Positions 26,060 to 34,532 of a stretch of 37,929 nt of DNA are shown one piece after another. The notes under the pieces were generated by a model. The model searched no databases. It was not told the DNA's origin and was given only the letters and a program-made list of their open reading frames with translations. Position numbers and translations under genes: made by a program. The stretch comes from an uncultured Schlesneria sp. (GTDB lineage Bacteria; Planctomycetota; Planctomycetia; Planctomycetales; Planctomycetaceae), in NCBI GenBank assembly GCA_903858935.1, contig CAIOKO010000115.1:1-37929 (forward strand), read 5' to 3'. The number at the start of each line of letters is the position of its first letter. Position 1 is the stretch's first letter.

Positions 26060-27463
26060 ATGCCCAATGAACAGCGACGCAACGAGACCGAATCGGGGAT
26101 GCCGCTTCACACGAAGATTTTCATTGGTTTGCTCGTCGGTATCGTATCTGGTTTGGCAGCAAATGCCCTTGGTTCAACGCAAAAAGGAGCCATCGGTGAT
26201 GTTAACGCCAACGGGTTAACCGATTGGCTCGATACTGTCATCTACTGGGCCGAACCGGTCGGCAAGATCTTTCTTCGCTTGATGTTCATGGTCGTCGTGC
26301 CAATGGTTTTCTCTGCACTGGCTTTGGCGGTCGTCGAAATCGGCGATCTTCGAAAATTAGGACGCATGGGTCTTAAGACACTGGGGTTCACAGCAATCCT
26401 CTCGTCATGTGCGGTCTTGATCGGTATCGGACTGGTCGATTTCATGCAGCCCGGCCGTTCACTCGGTGATGAACAGCGCCAGAATCTGCTCGACAAATAT
26501 GCCACTGGTGCCACGGATAAAGTCAACAAAGCAAAAGAAGCCAAACCCGTTCGTGACACCATTGTCGATCTCTTTCCCGAAAATCCTTTGCAGGAAATGG
26601 TTGGTGCCGTTGATGGCAGTTCAAAGGGAAACGGAATGCTTGCCGTGATGGTGTTTGCACTCGTCTGCGGTATGGCCATTACCACGAACCCCACCGAAAC
26701 GCGGACGTTCGTCGGTTGGCTCGAGGGCCTGTATGCTATTTCGATGTCGGTCATCGAATTCGCCATGAAACTGGCTCCTTATGGAGCGGGCTGCCTGGTC
26801 TTCGCCCTTGCTGCACAACTGGGTTTCGATATTTTGAAGACTTTGTTCTGGTTTGTCATTACGGCTCTTCTTGGCCTCAGCCTGCAATTGTTCCTTGTCT
26901 ATTCGATCGTGGTGATGGTGTTTGCTCGCATGTCACCCTGGAAGTTTTTCTCAAATGTTTCTGAGGCCATGATGGTGGCTTTCGGAACCTCGTCATCCAG
27001 TGCAACGTTGCCAACAGCGATGAAGGTTGCCAGTGATGAATTGAAACTTCCTTCACGTGTTTCCAATTTTGTGCTGACGGTCGGAGCCACCGGGAATCAG
27101 AATGGAACTGCTCTTTACGAGGGTGTCGTCGTCTTGTTTCTGGCTCAGGTTATGGGTGTCGATCTCACCGCAAGCCAGCAATTTACCGTGGTGTTGATGG
27201 CAATACTGGCGGGAGTCGGAACAGCCGGCGTTCCAGGTGGTTCGTTACCATTGATCGTCGTCGTGATGCAATCGGTCGGAGTTCCCGGTGCAGCCATCGG
27301 CATTATTATGGGCGTTGATCGCATTCTGGATATGTGTCGGACCGTCGTGAATGTCACCGGCGACTTGGCCATTGCCGTCTGTGTCGCAAAGTCAGAACCC
27401 GTCGACATACTGATTGCTGCGGAGAGTAGCAATGATCCAGTTTCGTTGTCAGAATCGACATAA
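26060..27463 (+). CDS. Dicarboxylate/amino acid:cation symporter (DAACS family)
   Basis: The 467-aa membrane transporter belongs to the GltP/DctA/EAAT family. Diagnostic segments are all present: the serine-rich hairpin tip GTSSSSATLPTAMKVA, NQNGTALYEGV (usually NMDGT), GVGTAGVPGGS in the second hairpin loop, and VDRILDMCRTVVNVTGDLAIAV in the last helix. The CRT-type helix with MCRT is typical of neutral amino acid or dicarboxylate carriers. A polar insert after helix 3-4 (about 130-190, DKVNKAKEAKPVRDTIVDLF) is longer than in GltP. The start at 26060 has AAGGA seven bases upstream; the frame stays open to 25934, but that leader lacks supporting signals. Confidence 0.93.
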   Translation: MPNEQRRNETESGMPLHTKIFIGLLVGIVSGLAANALGSTQKGAIGDVNANGLTDWLDTVIYWAEPVGKIFLRLMFMVVVPMVFSALALAVVEIGDLRKLGRMGLKTLGFTAILSSCAVLIGIGLVDFMQPGRSLGDEQRQNLLDKYATGATDKVNKAKEAKPVRDTIVDLFPENPLQEMVGAVDGSSKGNGMLAVMVFALVCGMAITTNPTETRTFVGWLEGLYAISMSVIEFAMKLAPYGAGCLVFALAAQLGFDILKTLFWFVITALLGLSLQLFLVYSIVVMVFARMSPWKFFSNVSEAMMVAFGTSSSSATLPTAMKVASDELKLPSRVSNFVLTVGATGNQNGTALYEGVVVLFLAQVMGVDLTASQQFTVVLMAILAGVGTAGVPGGSLPLIVVVMQSVGVPGAAIGIIMGVDRILDMCRTVVNVTGDLAIAVCVAKSEPVDILIAAESSNDPVSLSEST

Positions 27464-27504
27464 ACACCCGACAACGAAATCAAATCACCGTTTGCGAGTC
27501 CATC

Positions 27505-28143
27505 ATGACTGAAGACTTTGTCCACGCCGACTTTAATCTGGGCACTCTCGATGTCATCGATCTGGATGCCAATCCGATTCAACAATTCACTAAATGGTAC
27601 TACGAGGTTCAGGCGGCCGGGGTAACGGAGTATCCGGCAATGACCCTGGCAACCTGCTCAAGCGACGGACGCCCCTCCGCGCGCATCGTTTACCTGCGCG
27701 GCTTCGATCAACGCGGATTTGCGTTTTATACAAACTATAACAGTCGTAAAGGTGATGAACTCGCCAAAAACCCGTTCGCATCCCTGTGCTTCTACTGGAA
27801 AGAGCTTGAGCGACAGGTGCGTATCGAAGGTCGAGTTAATCAAGTTTCATCAGCAGAATCAGATGCCTACTTCGCAGGGCGACCGCTGAACAATCAACTT
27901 GGTGCCTGGGCTTCGTCTCAAAGCGGTCATCTTGAGTCCGCGCAGGTTCTTTACACTCGGGTTGAAGAATTCCGTCAACGGTTTGCAGGTGGACCGATTC
28001 CGCGCCCTGCCCACTGGGGTGGTTATCGAATGGTCCCGGATCGTATGGAGTTCTGGCAGGGCCGCCCCAGCCGATTGCACGATCGATTCGCCTATGTCCT
28101 CAACAGTACCGGAACTTGGACTGTGAACCGCATCAATCCTTGA
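27505..28143 (+). CDS. pdxH: Pyridoxamine/pyridoxine 5'-phosphate oxidase
   Basis: The 212-aa FMN enzyme oxidises PNP or PMP to pyridoxal 5'-phosphate, the final step of vitamin B6 salvage. Family motifs are in order: NPIQQFTKWYYEVQAAG, AMTLATCSSDGRPSARIVYLRGFD, FAFYTNYNSRKGDEL, CFYWKELERQVRIEGRV, ASSQS near residue 137, HWGGYRMVPDRMEFWQGRPSRLHDR, and the C-terminal RINP. Length and residues agree with E. coli PdxH (218 aa). It begins 41 bp after the symporter gene on the same strand and may share its transcript. Confidence 0.96.
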   Translation: MTEDFVHADFNLGTLDVIDLDANPIQQFTKWYYEVQAAGVTEYPAMTLATCSSDGRPSARIVYLRGFDQRGFAFYTNYNSRKGDELAKNPFASLCFYWKELERQVRIEGRVNQVSSAESDAYFAGRPLNNQLGAWASSQSGHLESAQVLYTRVEEFRQRFAGGPIPRPAHWGGYRMVPDRMEFWQGRPSRLHDRFAYVLNSTGTWTVNRINP

Positions 28144-28256
28144 TCTGTCCGGTCCCAAAACAAAACCGATCTTGAATCGCTTCGATTGACGTGCAATAGT
28201 CATTGAACTACGGCGGGTGGAAGGAATCTGACGTCACCGCTTTCATGGAGGGAATC

Positions 28257-29813
28257 ATGTTGCGCTCATTGATCTGTCTGACGATCTGTTTTGGAGTCGG
28301 CAGCATTGGCTTTGCGACAGAACCAGTCAAGAAACCGAAATCGGGTAAATCCAAGGTTTCTTCTGCGCCGGTCGCTCCGACTGCTCCCGCCGCCCACTCT
28401 CCTAAGCCTCCCGTCGAAAGGATTCCCACTGTCACGGCCAGTCCCTACCGCGACTCCGATTCCCCGCCCGTCACGGCCAGTCTCTACATCGATTCGGATT
28501 CCCCGACTGCCACGCCGACATACACTTATCCGACTGCGGTAACCCCGGCCTCAAAACGTTCAGAGCCTGTCAGCACCCCTCCGGTCGATCTTAAGCCTGT
28601 CCCCGTCACCGGTCAGAAGAGGTGGGAAGCAATACTGGCCCAGCCTTCTGAACTGGACTTTGGTGAACGTCAGACAGTGACGGTGAAAGAACTGCTAAAT
28701 CAGCTTCGTGAACGCCACCAGCTTTCCTTACGTCTGGATATCCCGACGCTGTCTGCTCTTTTAGGAACCGAAAACGTCGTCGCCGAGCCCAAAGAGCCCA
28801 CAAAAACAGCTTCCCTGATTGCCAGGCGAAATACCTCCATTCGAGTCATCAGCGGAACACCTTCAGCAAACGTAAAGCTCATCGTTGTTTCTGAACCTGA
28901 TGAAAGTGCCAAGTCCGATTCGAACCACGAAGAATCTTCCGAGGCCAGTGAAGTCGACGAAACCGCCGCGGATTCCAAGCCGATGGAAGAGGCTGGCGAA
29001 GACGAATGTGATGACGCGGATCACGAAGACAAAGCCGACAGCGACGCTGATGGCAATGAAAAACCCCAAATTAACATCGTGGAAAAATTCCTCGCTCTCG
29101 AAGTCAACATTCAGACGATTTGCCTGAAACAGGCAAACATTTCGACCGTACTTCGACAAATGCTCGACGCTATGCCGATTGTTTTCGGTTCGGATGTAAT
29201 GGACATGCCGTTTCCCATCTCTCTCACGAATGCCTGTCTACTGGACTACGTCGTGGAAGAAGATGGATTGCTGATCACCACCCGCATGCAGGCCTTGTCG
29301 CACAAAGAGACTCGCGTTTATTCCGTCAAACATCTGAACAACCTGAATCCTGAACAGCTCGCCAAGATTGTGCGTCAATCGATCCGTCCCTGGAGCTGGC
29401 GATCGCAGATCAACGACCTGGGAGACCAGCTTCGCGGTAACGGACATATCCCCTCCGAAATGGTCAAATCAATCGTCACAACAGGAGTCCAACTGGCGGC
29501 AGCACAATCAGGTGCGACAGTCTCCATTTCCGATAACGTCATCATTGCCAATAACGACGAAGCATCCGAATCCCCCAGTCCGACTGAGAAATCGAAAAAG
29601 TCCGAAGCGGAAGAGTTGGATGCACTCGGAAATGCCACCGTCAATGGACTGGTCACGCTGGCTCATGCAACGGTCTTAAGTCTTGAAATGGTCCATCACG
29701 CCGATTTCCCCACAGGAACAATTTTTACGCTTCCAGGTAAATTGATTGTGACCCAGTCACAGGCCACGCATCGTGAAATTGCAGATTTGCTCAAGCAATT
29801 GTCGGAAGACTAG
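28257..29813 (+). CDS. Exported acidic protein with STN/secretin-like repeats, function unknown
   Basis: The protein is 518 aa with a signal peptide (MLRSLICLTICFGVGSIGFA). A Pro/Thr/Ser-rich stretch follows, containing a twice-repeated PVTAS.Y.DSDSP motif. A region starting PSELDFGERQTVTVKELLNQL resembles the short STN/secretin N-domain module. It is interrupted by a very acidic segment (about residues 225-280, rich in Glu, Asp and Ser) and then continues with ISTVLRQMLDAMPIVFGSD, ETRVYSVKHLN and GKLIVTQSQATHREIADLL. Such modules occur in large secreted planctomycete proteins of unknown role. No secretin pore domain follows, so this is not a complete secretin. The start has GGAGGG at close spacing; the frame continues upstream to a TTG at 28203. 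Confidence 0.7.
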   Translation: MLRSLICLTICFGVGSIGFATEPVKKPKSGKSKVSSAPVAPTAPAAHSPKPPVERIPTVTASPYRDSDSPPVTASLYIDSDSPTATPTYTYPTAVTPASKRSEPVSTPPVDLKPVPVTGQKRWEAILAQPSELDFGERQTVTVKELLNQLRERHQLSLRLDIPTLSALLGTENVVAEPKEPTKTASLIARRNTSIRVISGTPSANVKLIVVSEPDESAKSDSNHEESSEASEVDETAADSKPMEEAGEDECDDADHEDKADSDADGNEKPQINIVEKFLALEVNIQTICLKQANISTVLRQMLDAMPIVFGSDVMDMPFPISLTNACLLDYVVEEDGLLITTRMQALSHKETRVYSVKHLNNLNPEQLAKIVRQSIRPWSWRSQINDLGDQLRGNGHIPSEMVKSIVTTGVQLAAAQSGATVSISDNVIIANNDEASESPSPTEKSKKSEAEELDALGNATVNGLVTLAHATVLSLEMVHHADFPTGTIFTLPGKLIVTQSQATHREIADLLKQLSED

Positions 29814-29892
29814 GCCATGGCCAACCTTCTGATTTTAGGTGTCGCTGTTTGAACGTCTTCGGTCTAGCCGTGCTCTTCAGTCAACTCGCTTG

Positions 29893-29927
29893 AGGAACTT
29901 GACATTGTAAGTGTCAACAAAGTTCCT
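29893..29927. repeat. Bulged inverted repeat upstream of the patatin gene
   Basis: AGGAACT...TGACA and TGTCA...AGTTCCT form a stem with a small bulge around a TTGTAAG loop, 80 bp past the preceding stop. It could be a weak terminator or an operator; there is no T-tract. Confidence 0.35.
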
Positions 29928-30042
29928 TGTGTCCATGGAGCGGAAGCTCCTGGCGATCCGCTTGCAGCGGCTCTCTACTTTCAACTCTCCGCTCTCTAAT
30001 TCCGGGGTTGTCGTACTTTTCAAGATCGAGTACAGACCTCGC

Positions 30043-31413
30043 ATGAGGTACCTTGAAAACGACGCCCCGTTCGACTCAAACCCGGCGCCAGGCGTCGTGG
30101 TCAAGGTCGCTATTTCGCTGGCGCTCTGTTTTCCGCTTGGTTGTGCCACCACTCGGATGATGGCCCAGTCCCCCACGGCAGCCGGTCTGAAACCCGCTGA
30201 ACTGGTCGACACGACCGCCTATGGCCCTGACGGTACCCCTCCGATGGTGTTCCGCCAGTTGTTTGCTCAGGGGGAGCGTGTTCGAGCGTCGCAACGGCCC
30301 GATGTCATCCCTCCAAAACGATCTGCCCTGGTTCTTTCCGGTGGCGGATCTTACGGTGCGTACTCGGCCGGAATCCTTTGTGGATGGACTGAGGCGGGTA
30401 ATCGTCCTCAGTTTGACGTGGTGACGGGAGTCAGTACCGGAGCACTGATTGCTGTCTTCGCCTTTCTTGGCCCTGACTACGACGCGGAACTCTGCCGAAA
30501 TTATACGACTCTGAAATCGTCTGACATCTACCGCAGGAAACATCTTCCCTGGGCGCTTTTGTCCGATTCTCTGAACGACAGCGAACCTCTGTTGCGACAG
30601 ATCCAGTCGACCATTACGCCGGAAGTAGTCGAGCGGATTGCCGAAGCTCACGCGTGTGGTCGCCGGTTGTATATCGGCACCACCGATCTGGATGGTCGTC
30701 GTCCTGTGGTCTGGGATCTTGGCGCCATCGCAGCGTCTGGAAAACCCGATAGCCGTCTGCTCATTTGTAAATTGTTGCTGGCCTCGGCAGCGATTCCAGG
30801 CTTTTTCCCGACCGTGGAAATCCCTGTCGTGGTCGATGGCAGGAGATACGTCGAACGCCACGTGGATGGAGGCCTGACCCAGCCACTGTTCTTTCGACCA
30901 CCGTATATTCCACCCGAACAACGTTGCGCCGGATCGTTGTCCGATGTGCTGTATGGATCTGACGAATACGTCATCGTCGCAGGTAAGCTGTACGCTGATC
31001 CGCAGCCGGTCCCGACTCGAGTCATCAGGATCGTTGGCGAAAGCGTTTCGACATTTCTCTATGCCCAGACTCGAGATTCGCTCGTCAAGCTTTACATGCA
31101 AAGCCTGCTGACAGGAATGCAGTACCATCTTGCAGCCCTTCCAAATGATTTTGATGCACCGATGTCAGGAGCCGATTTCGACCCGGTCGCTATGCGACAC
31201 ATGTTTGACGAAGGACGGCGTCAGGTCCTCGCCGGAACAGCCTGGCGACATACTCCGCCCGGTGTCGGCAGTGGAGAAGAATTACTTCAACGCGCCGGAA
31301 CAACACTGACCGTCGTTCCACACTCCCCACAAGTAATCCCGAACATGACACCGCCAACTGAAGAATCCCCAACGGATTTGGAATTCGATATTCCTCCGAC
31401 ACCCCTCGATTAG
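30043..31413 (+). CDS. Patatin-like phospholipase, predicted lipoprotein
   Basis: The 456-aa protein has a patatin domain with the oxyanion glycine loop SGGGSYGAYSAG (99-110), the nucleophile Ser131 in GVSTG, and the catalytic Asp275 in VDGG. Together these form the Ser-Asp dyad of lipid acyl hydrolases. The N-terminus has a hydrophobic stretch (VVVKVAISLALCFPLGC) ending in a lipobox, with Cys34 the likely lipidated residue, so the enzyme probably faces the periplasm. The 17-residue leader before it is long for a signal peptide. The C-terminal 60 residues are Pro/Thr-rich. The open frame extends upstream to 29911, but only the start at 30043 puts the lipobox in a plausible place. The substrate is unknown. 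Confidence 0.88.
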   Translation: MRYLENDAPFDSNPAPGVVVKVAISLALCFPLGCATTRMMAQSPTAAGLKPAELVDTTAYGPDGTPPMVFRQLFAQGERVRASQRPDVIPPKRSALVLSGGGSYGAYSAGILCGWTEAGNRPQFDVVTGVSTGALIAVFAFLGPDYDAELCRNYTTLKSSDIYRRKHLPWALLSDSLNDSEPLLRQIQSTITPEVVERIAEAHACGRRLYIGTTDLDGRRPVVWDLGAIAASGKPDSRLLICKLLLASAAIPGFFPTVEIPVVVDGRRYVERHVDGGLTQPLFFRPPYIPPEQRCAGSLSDVLYGSDEYVIVAGKLYADPQPVPTRVIRIVGESVSTFLYAQTRDSLVKLYMQSLLTGMQYHLAALPNDFDAPMSGADFDPVAMRHMFDEGRRQVLAGTAWRHTPPGVGSGEELLQRAGTTLTVVPHSPQVIPNMTPPTEESPTDLEFDIPPTPLD

Positions 31414-31554
31414 TATTTCACTCGCAGCAGTGCGAGACACTTGTCACGGATCGGTCGCACGTCTGAGCGTTGCCACACAATAAAACTCGTAACCGCTGCG
31501 GAGCCCGATCCCCGATTCTTTCGCCGGCCCCTGACAATCTCCCAGGACGATCTA
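31414..31554. other. Unique part of the gap after the patatin gene
   Basis: About 140 bp without a reading frame or clear hairpin; it leads into the tandem repeats. Confidence 0.4.
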
Positions 31555-31688
31555 AAAATTTGACCAGGTTGGCCGAGTTGGCCGAGTTCCCTTTTTGATA
31601 GGGTTTGCAAGGGATTGAGTTTGGTTAAGTTCACCAAGGCTCCGGCCATTCTCTTTCCTGGCTTCTGTCTGAAAATCAAAAGAGTTCA

Positions 31689-31814
31689 GCCACAGATGCA
31701 CACAGAACCACACAGATAAAGAGAAGCAAATCCCATGAAATTCAGTCGACAGACGCCTTTGCCTTGATGTTCCGGTTTTGCATTTATCTGTGTGGTTCTG
31801 TGTGCATCTGTGGC
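31689..31814. repeat. 32-bp perfect palindrome arms inside repeat unit 1
   Basis: Bases 31689-31720 (GCCACAGATGCACACAG...) and 31783-31814 are exact reverse complements over 32 bp, separated by 62 bases. The transcript or single-stranded DNA could fold into a long cruciform or hairpin. Confidence 0.9.
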
Positions 31815-32114
31815 AAAAAGTCTTCGCTCTTTCTTCGGCCTTGGGGTCGGTCACCGTACCTTTCGATGCAGGAAAAATTGCGTAAAGGAAAGGCTCGTTC
31901 ATCCTGAGATTCTTCACTTCGTGACGTTCGTTCCCGTTCGTTCAAAATCCCGATTCGTCGCTAACCCATCATCTCATCGAACTTTGGAAAAAAGTTGGCC
32001 GAGTTGGCCAAGTTCGCTTTTTTATAGGGTTTGCAAGGGTTTGCATTTGGTTAAGTTCACCAAGTTTCCGCCCATTCTCGTCCCTGGCTTTTGTCTGAAA
32101 ATCAAAAGAGTTCA

Positions 32115-32240
32115 GCCACAGATGCACACAGAACCACACAGATAAAGAGAAGCAAATCCCATGAAATTCAGTCGACAGACGCCTTTGCCTTGATGTTCCG
32201 GTTTTGCATTTATCCGTGTGAATCTGCGTTCATCTGTGGC
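32115..32240. repeat. Decayed copy of the palindrome inside repeat unit 2
   Basis: The left arm (32115-32146) is identical to that in unit 1. The right arm (32209-32240) has five mismatches in 32, so pairing is imperfect. Confidence 0.85.
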
Positions 32241-32434
32241 AAAAACTCTTTGCTCTTTCTTCCCCCAAAGGAATCGATAACCGTACCTTTCGATGCGGGA
32301 AAACGTTTGTAAAAACAAGGATGGTTCATCCAAGGATTCTTCACTTGGTGACCTTCGTTCCCGTTTGTTCACATTCTTGATTCGCCTTCAATACCTCGTC
32401 TCACCGAAGTTCAAAATAAAGTTGGCAAAGTTGG

Positions 32435-33598
32435 TCAAGTTCCCTGTTTTGTCGCAGGTTTGAGAGCTTTCGCTTTGTCCGCTTCAGCAGCGATCTCTGC
32501 CATTGTCTTGAATTCGAGTGTTCTCGTCCGCAGTGCAGGTGAGCCGGAGATGACCGGACCCGTCAGCGGATCTGGCAAGCGCCAGAACCATCGCCCGTCG
32601 GTTTTCTTTTCTTTGCCTTTGATACCACCCAGCAGGATCAGTGCGCGCATCAACGTCTTTTCACTGATGTCATGACCAGCCGCATCCATTTTGAGAACGC
32701 TGGTATAAACTGGTGCGCCATTCAAACGCTTTTTCAGCCATTCGGTCACCCGAGACATTTCACTTTTCGCCGCTACGTGATGCAGTCGCTCCGTCACCGT
32801 CGCTTCAGCCACATATTGTTCCGCCGTCTGACGAACCCATTCGTTCTCCCAGCAGATCCGCTGATTCTCAATCGTAAAACCGATACCAGGCGGAATTTCA
32901 CACAGGTTGGTTTTAACAGGCAGCAGGATTCGTCGGCCCGGTTCGTTGGGATCATGAACGATCGTCCAGACCGAACGAGCCACCTCGGCGAGAACCGGAG
33001 AGGTCGGCGTCCAACTGCCTCGTTTCCCTTTCTCAACCTTGGACGGTGTCGCGATCAACAGGATCGCTACCCCTGTTCGGTTTGCCAGATCTGTCAGCTT
33101 CGCCATCGTTCCTCTGAGCTTGACTTCGTCACGCCCACCCGTCCCATCGAGAAAGCCGTTGGCGGAATCAATCACGATCAGACGACATGGCTCACCTGTC
33201 TCACGCAGCAATGTCAGATACAATTCGAGCGATTCAATTTCACCATCGTCATCGAGCCGGCAGCGCCTGAATTCAGGTTTTTCCAGTGTTGTGTTCGTGT
33301 CATTAACCACGATGTTGACCAAAGGGATTGCGGCTCCTGCAGCTTCCAGACGATTTCGAACCACTCTGGCGACATCATCTTCACCCGAAAACAGTATGAC
33401 CTGACCTGGCTCCCCTTGTTCCGCAACAGTCAGACCACGCGCACCCTGAGTCAACCGGGCGATGGCATCCATCGCAAACAAACTCTTTCCCACACCCGGC
33501 TCCCCCGTCACCAGCGTCACGTGTCCTTCAGGGATCACCTTGTTCCAAATCCATCCCAGCGGCTTCGCAGGGATCTCGCTCAACTTTTCCAGATTCAT
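32435..33598 (-). CDS. RecA-fold AAA ATPase (RepA/AAA_25-like)
   Basis: The 387-aa protein has Walker A GEPGVGKS at 32-39, a sensor-like SGEDDVARVVRNRLEAAG region near 70-90, and Walker B RLIVIDSANGF near 145. This arrangement is that of RepA/KaiC-like hexameric ATPases, often found beside primases in plasmids, phages and genomic islands. The C-terminal part (about 275-350, MSRVTEWLKKRLNGAPVYTSVL) looks like a winged helix, giving a likely DNA-binding role. The start at 33598 has a strong GGAGG seven bases upstream. The last eight codons (KPATKQGT and stop) lie in the partial third copy of the 426-bp repeat, so the C-terminus may be repeat-derived. No primase, integrase or relaxase is visible nearby. 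Confidence 0.85.
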   Translation of the reverse strand: MNLEKLSEIPAKPLGWIWNKVIPEGHVTLVTGEPGVGKSLFAMDAIARLTQGARGLTVAEQGEPGQVILFSGEDDVARVVRNRLEAAGAAIPLVNIVVNDTNTTLEKPEFRRCRLDDDGEIESLELYLTLLRETGEPCRLIVIDSANGFLDGTGGRDEVKLRGTMAKLTDLANRTGVAILLIATPSKVEKGKRGSWTPTSPVLAEVARSVWTIVHDPNEPGRRILLPVKTNLCEIPPGIGFTIENQRICWENEWVRQTAEQYVAEATVTERLHHVAAKSEMSRVTEWLKKRLNGAPVYTSVLKMDAAGHDISEKTLMRALILLGGIKGKEKKTDGRWFWRLPDPLTGPVISGSPALRTRTLEFKTMAEIAAEADKAKALKPATKQGT

Positions 33599-33976
33599 AT
33601 GAGTCCTCCAGTCAATCACGCACAGCCAAACACGATGGCGACAATCGTAGCGACCTCAATCGTACAACTCTGTTTTTATCTAGTCAACATGTATTTTTTT
33701 TAAATTATTTGTCGCGTCAAAGGTTTTCGAGCTTCTCACGTTCTCGTCACCAGGCTCCAGCTTGGTAATGCCTCTCTTCGAAGCTCCGTTTCGCGACTCG
33801 AAAATAGGCGACCGTGCTGTTCTGGGGTCGGGTGTTCAAATTTCAAAATTGGCCGACTCGTTCGAATGATCAACGTCATTGCGTTTTCCACGGCCAATTT
33901 TGAAATTTGAACGTCCGACCCCCTTGCTGACAGCAATTGTTGATTTTGCTTATCAACCGTTCTTACACTGCTTCGT
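33599..33976. other. Gene-free region between the ATPase and the truncated sigma gene
   Basis: These 378 bp contain the ATPase ribosome site at the left, an AT-rich stretch around 33675-33715 that probably includes its promoter, and the large inverted repeat at 33823-33923. I see no gene here. Confidence 0.5.
33823..33923. repeat. About 100-bp inverted repeat with 33-bp arms
   Basis: The left arm 33823-33855 and right arm 33891-33923 are inverted copies with about three mismatches; the shared core is TTCAAATTTCAAAATTGGCCG. The loop is 35 bases. The size and AT-rich arms suggest a MITE or REP-type element rather than a terminator. Confidence 0.8.
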
Positions 33977-34237
33977 ATGGATGATGTCACACAAATTCTG
34001 CAGCGGATCGAGAGCGGCGACGCCGTTGCCTCGGAAGATCTGTTACCGCTGGTCTATGACGAGCTACGTCGACTGGCTGCAGAACGTCTGAAACGCGAAG
34101 CGAACGGACAATCAATACAGGCGACGGCTCTGGTTCACGAGGCCTATCTTCGCCTGGTCGATTCTCGCGAACAGCAAGGCTGGGAAATCCTTGACGGCGA
34201 AAGTGATACAGAAGTCGATCTTGGTTCATTCGCCTAA
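33977..34237 (+). pseudogene. Truncated ECF-type RNA polymerase sigma factor
   Basis: The 86-aa frame begins MDDVTQILQRIESGDAVASE and continues LLPLVYDELRRLAAERLKRE, then QSIQATALVHEAYLRLVD. This is the sigma-2 start of the ECF sigma family expanded in planctomycetes (full length about 185-190 aa). Similarity stops after residue ~69 (REQQGW). The last 17 residues (EILDGESDTEVDLGSFA) do not match the family, and sigma-2 ends early while the sigma-4 DNA-binding region is missing. No continuation is seen in the other frames downstream. It probably cannot act as a sigma factor, though the short frame may still be translated. Confidence 0.75.
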
Positions 34238-34532
34238 ACGATGAAGACTCCTGCTTTGTTTAACCCGCAGCCAGCGGCGCAGGCGAATCGGCGTTCAGCC
34301 GATTTCTTCGAACGTTGCCGAGCAACAAGACGATCACGCACTGACCAAACGAGAAATGACACCCCGGCTGACATCAATCCCGCCGCTCTGTTCCCGCTTC
34401 TCTGCGAGGCGCGGTTAAACGATAAGACGCCAACGTCGCCCATGTGTGCAGGATCGATTTCGTCTGCCCTGTTAAGGGCAGCACAATTTCAATTGGCAAA
34501 CTTCCGGGACACATTTTTTTCAGTCGTCCGCG
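34238..34532. other. Gene-free stretch between the sigma remnant and the helical-repeat gene
   Basis: These 295 bp have no convincing coding frame. A short hairpin AATCGGC-GTTCA-GCCGATT lies near 34287-34305. The right end, from about 34497, resembles the sequence just past the paralogous gene's stop (35785-35818), showing that the tandem duplication extends beyond the coding region. Confidence 0.45.

Larger units (their letters stand above)
31555..32460. repeat. Tandem repeat, 426-bp unit, two full copies and a partial third
   Basis: Copies begin near 31555 and 31981, with a partial third from about 32411. Landmark words (GTTGGCCGAGTTGGCC; GTCTGAAAATCAAAAGAG) recur exactly 426 bp apart. Identity is uneven: 31666-31788 and 32092-32214 match over all 123 bp, while the outer parts differ by roughly a fifth. 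Each unit starts with a 10-bp micro-repeat GTTGGCCGAG. The partial third copy runs into the 3' end of the minus-strand ATPase gene and ends there. No convincing protein is encoded; frames across the units are short. Confidence 0.9.

Noticed and set aside
30076-31128. 350-aa minus-strand open frame
   Set aside because: It lies entirely opposite the patatin gene, whose catalytic motifs are intact; the antisense frame shows no domain.
31552-32372. Short proteins in the 426-bp repeats (121 aa and 86 aa minus, 117 aa plus)
   Set aside because: The frames differ between the two units despite near-identical cores, so the sequence is not conserved as protein.
32672-33703. 343-aa plus-strand open frame
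   Set aside because: Antisense to the ATPase gene with its Walker motifs and strong ribosome site; composition (many His, Arg, Thr) is typical of a shadow frame.
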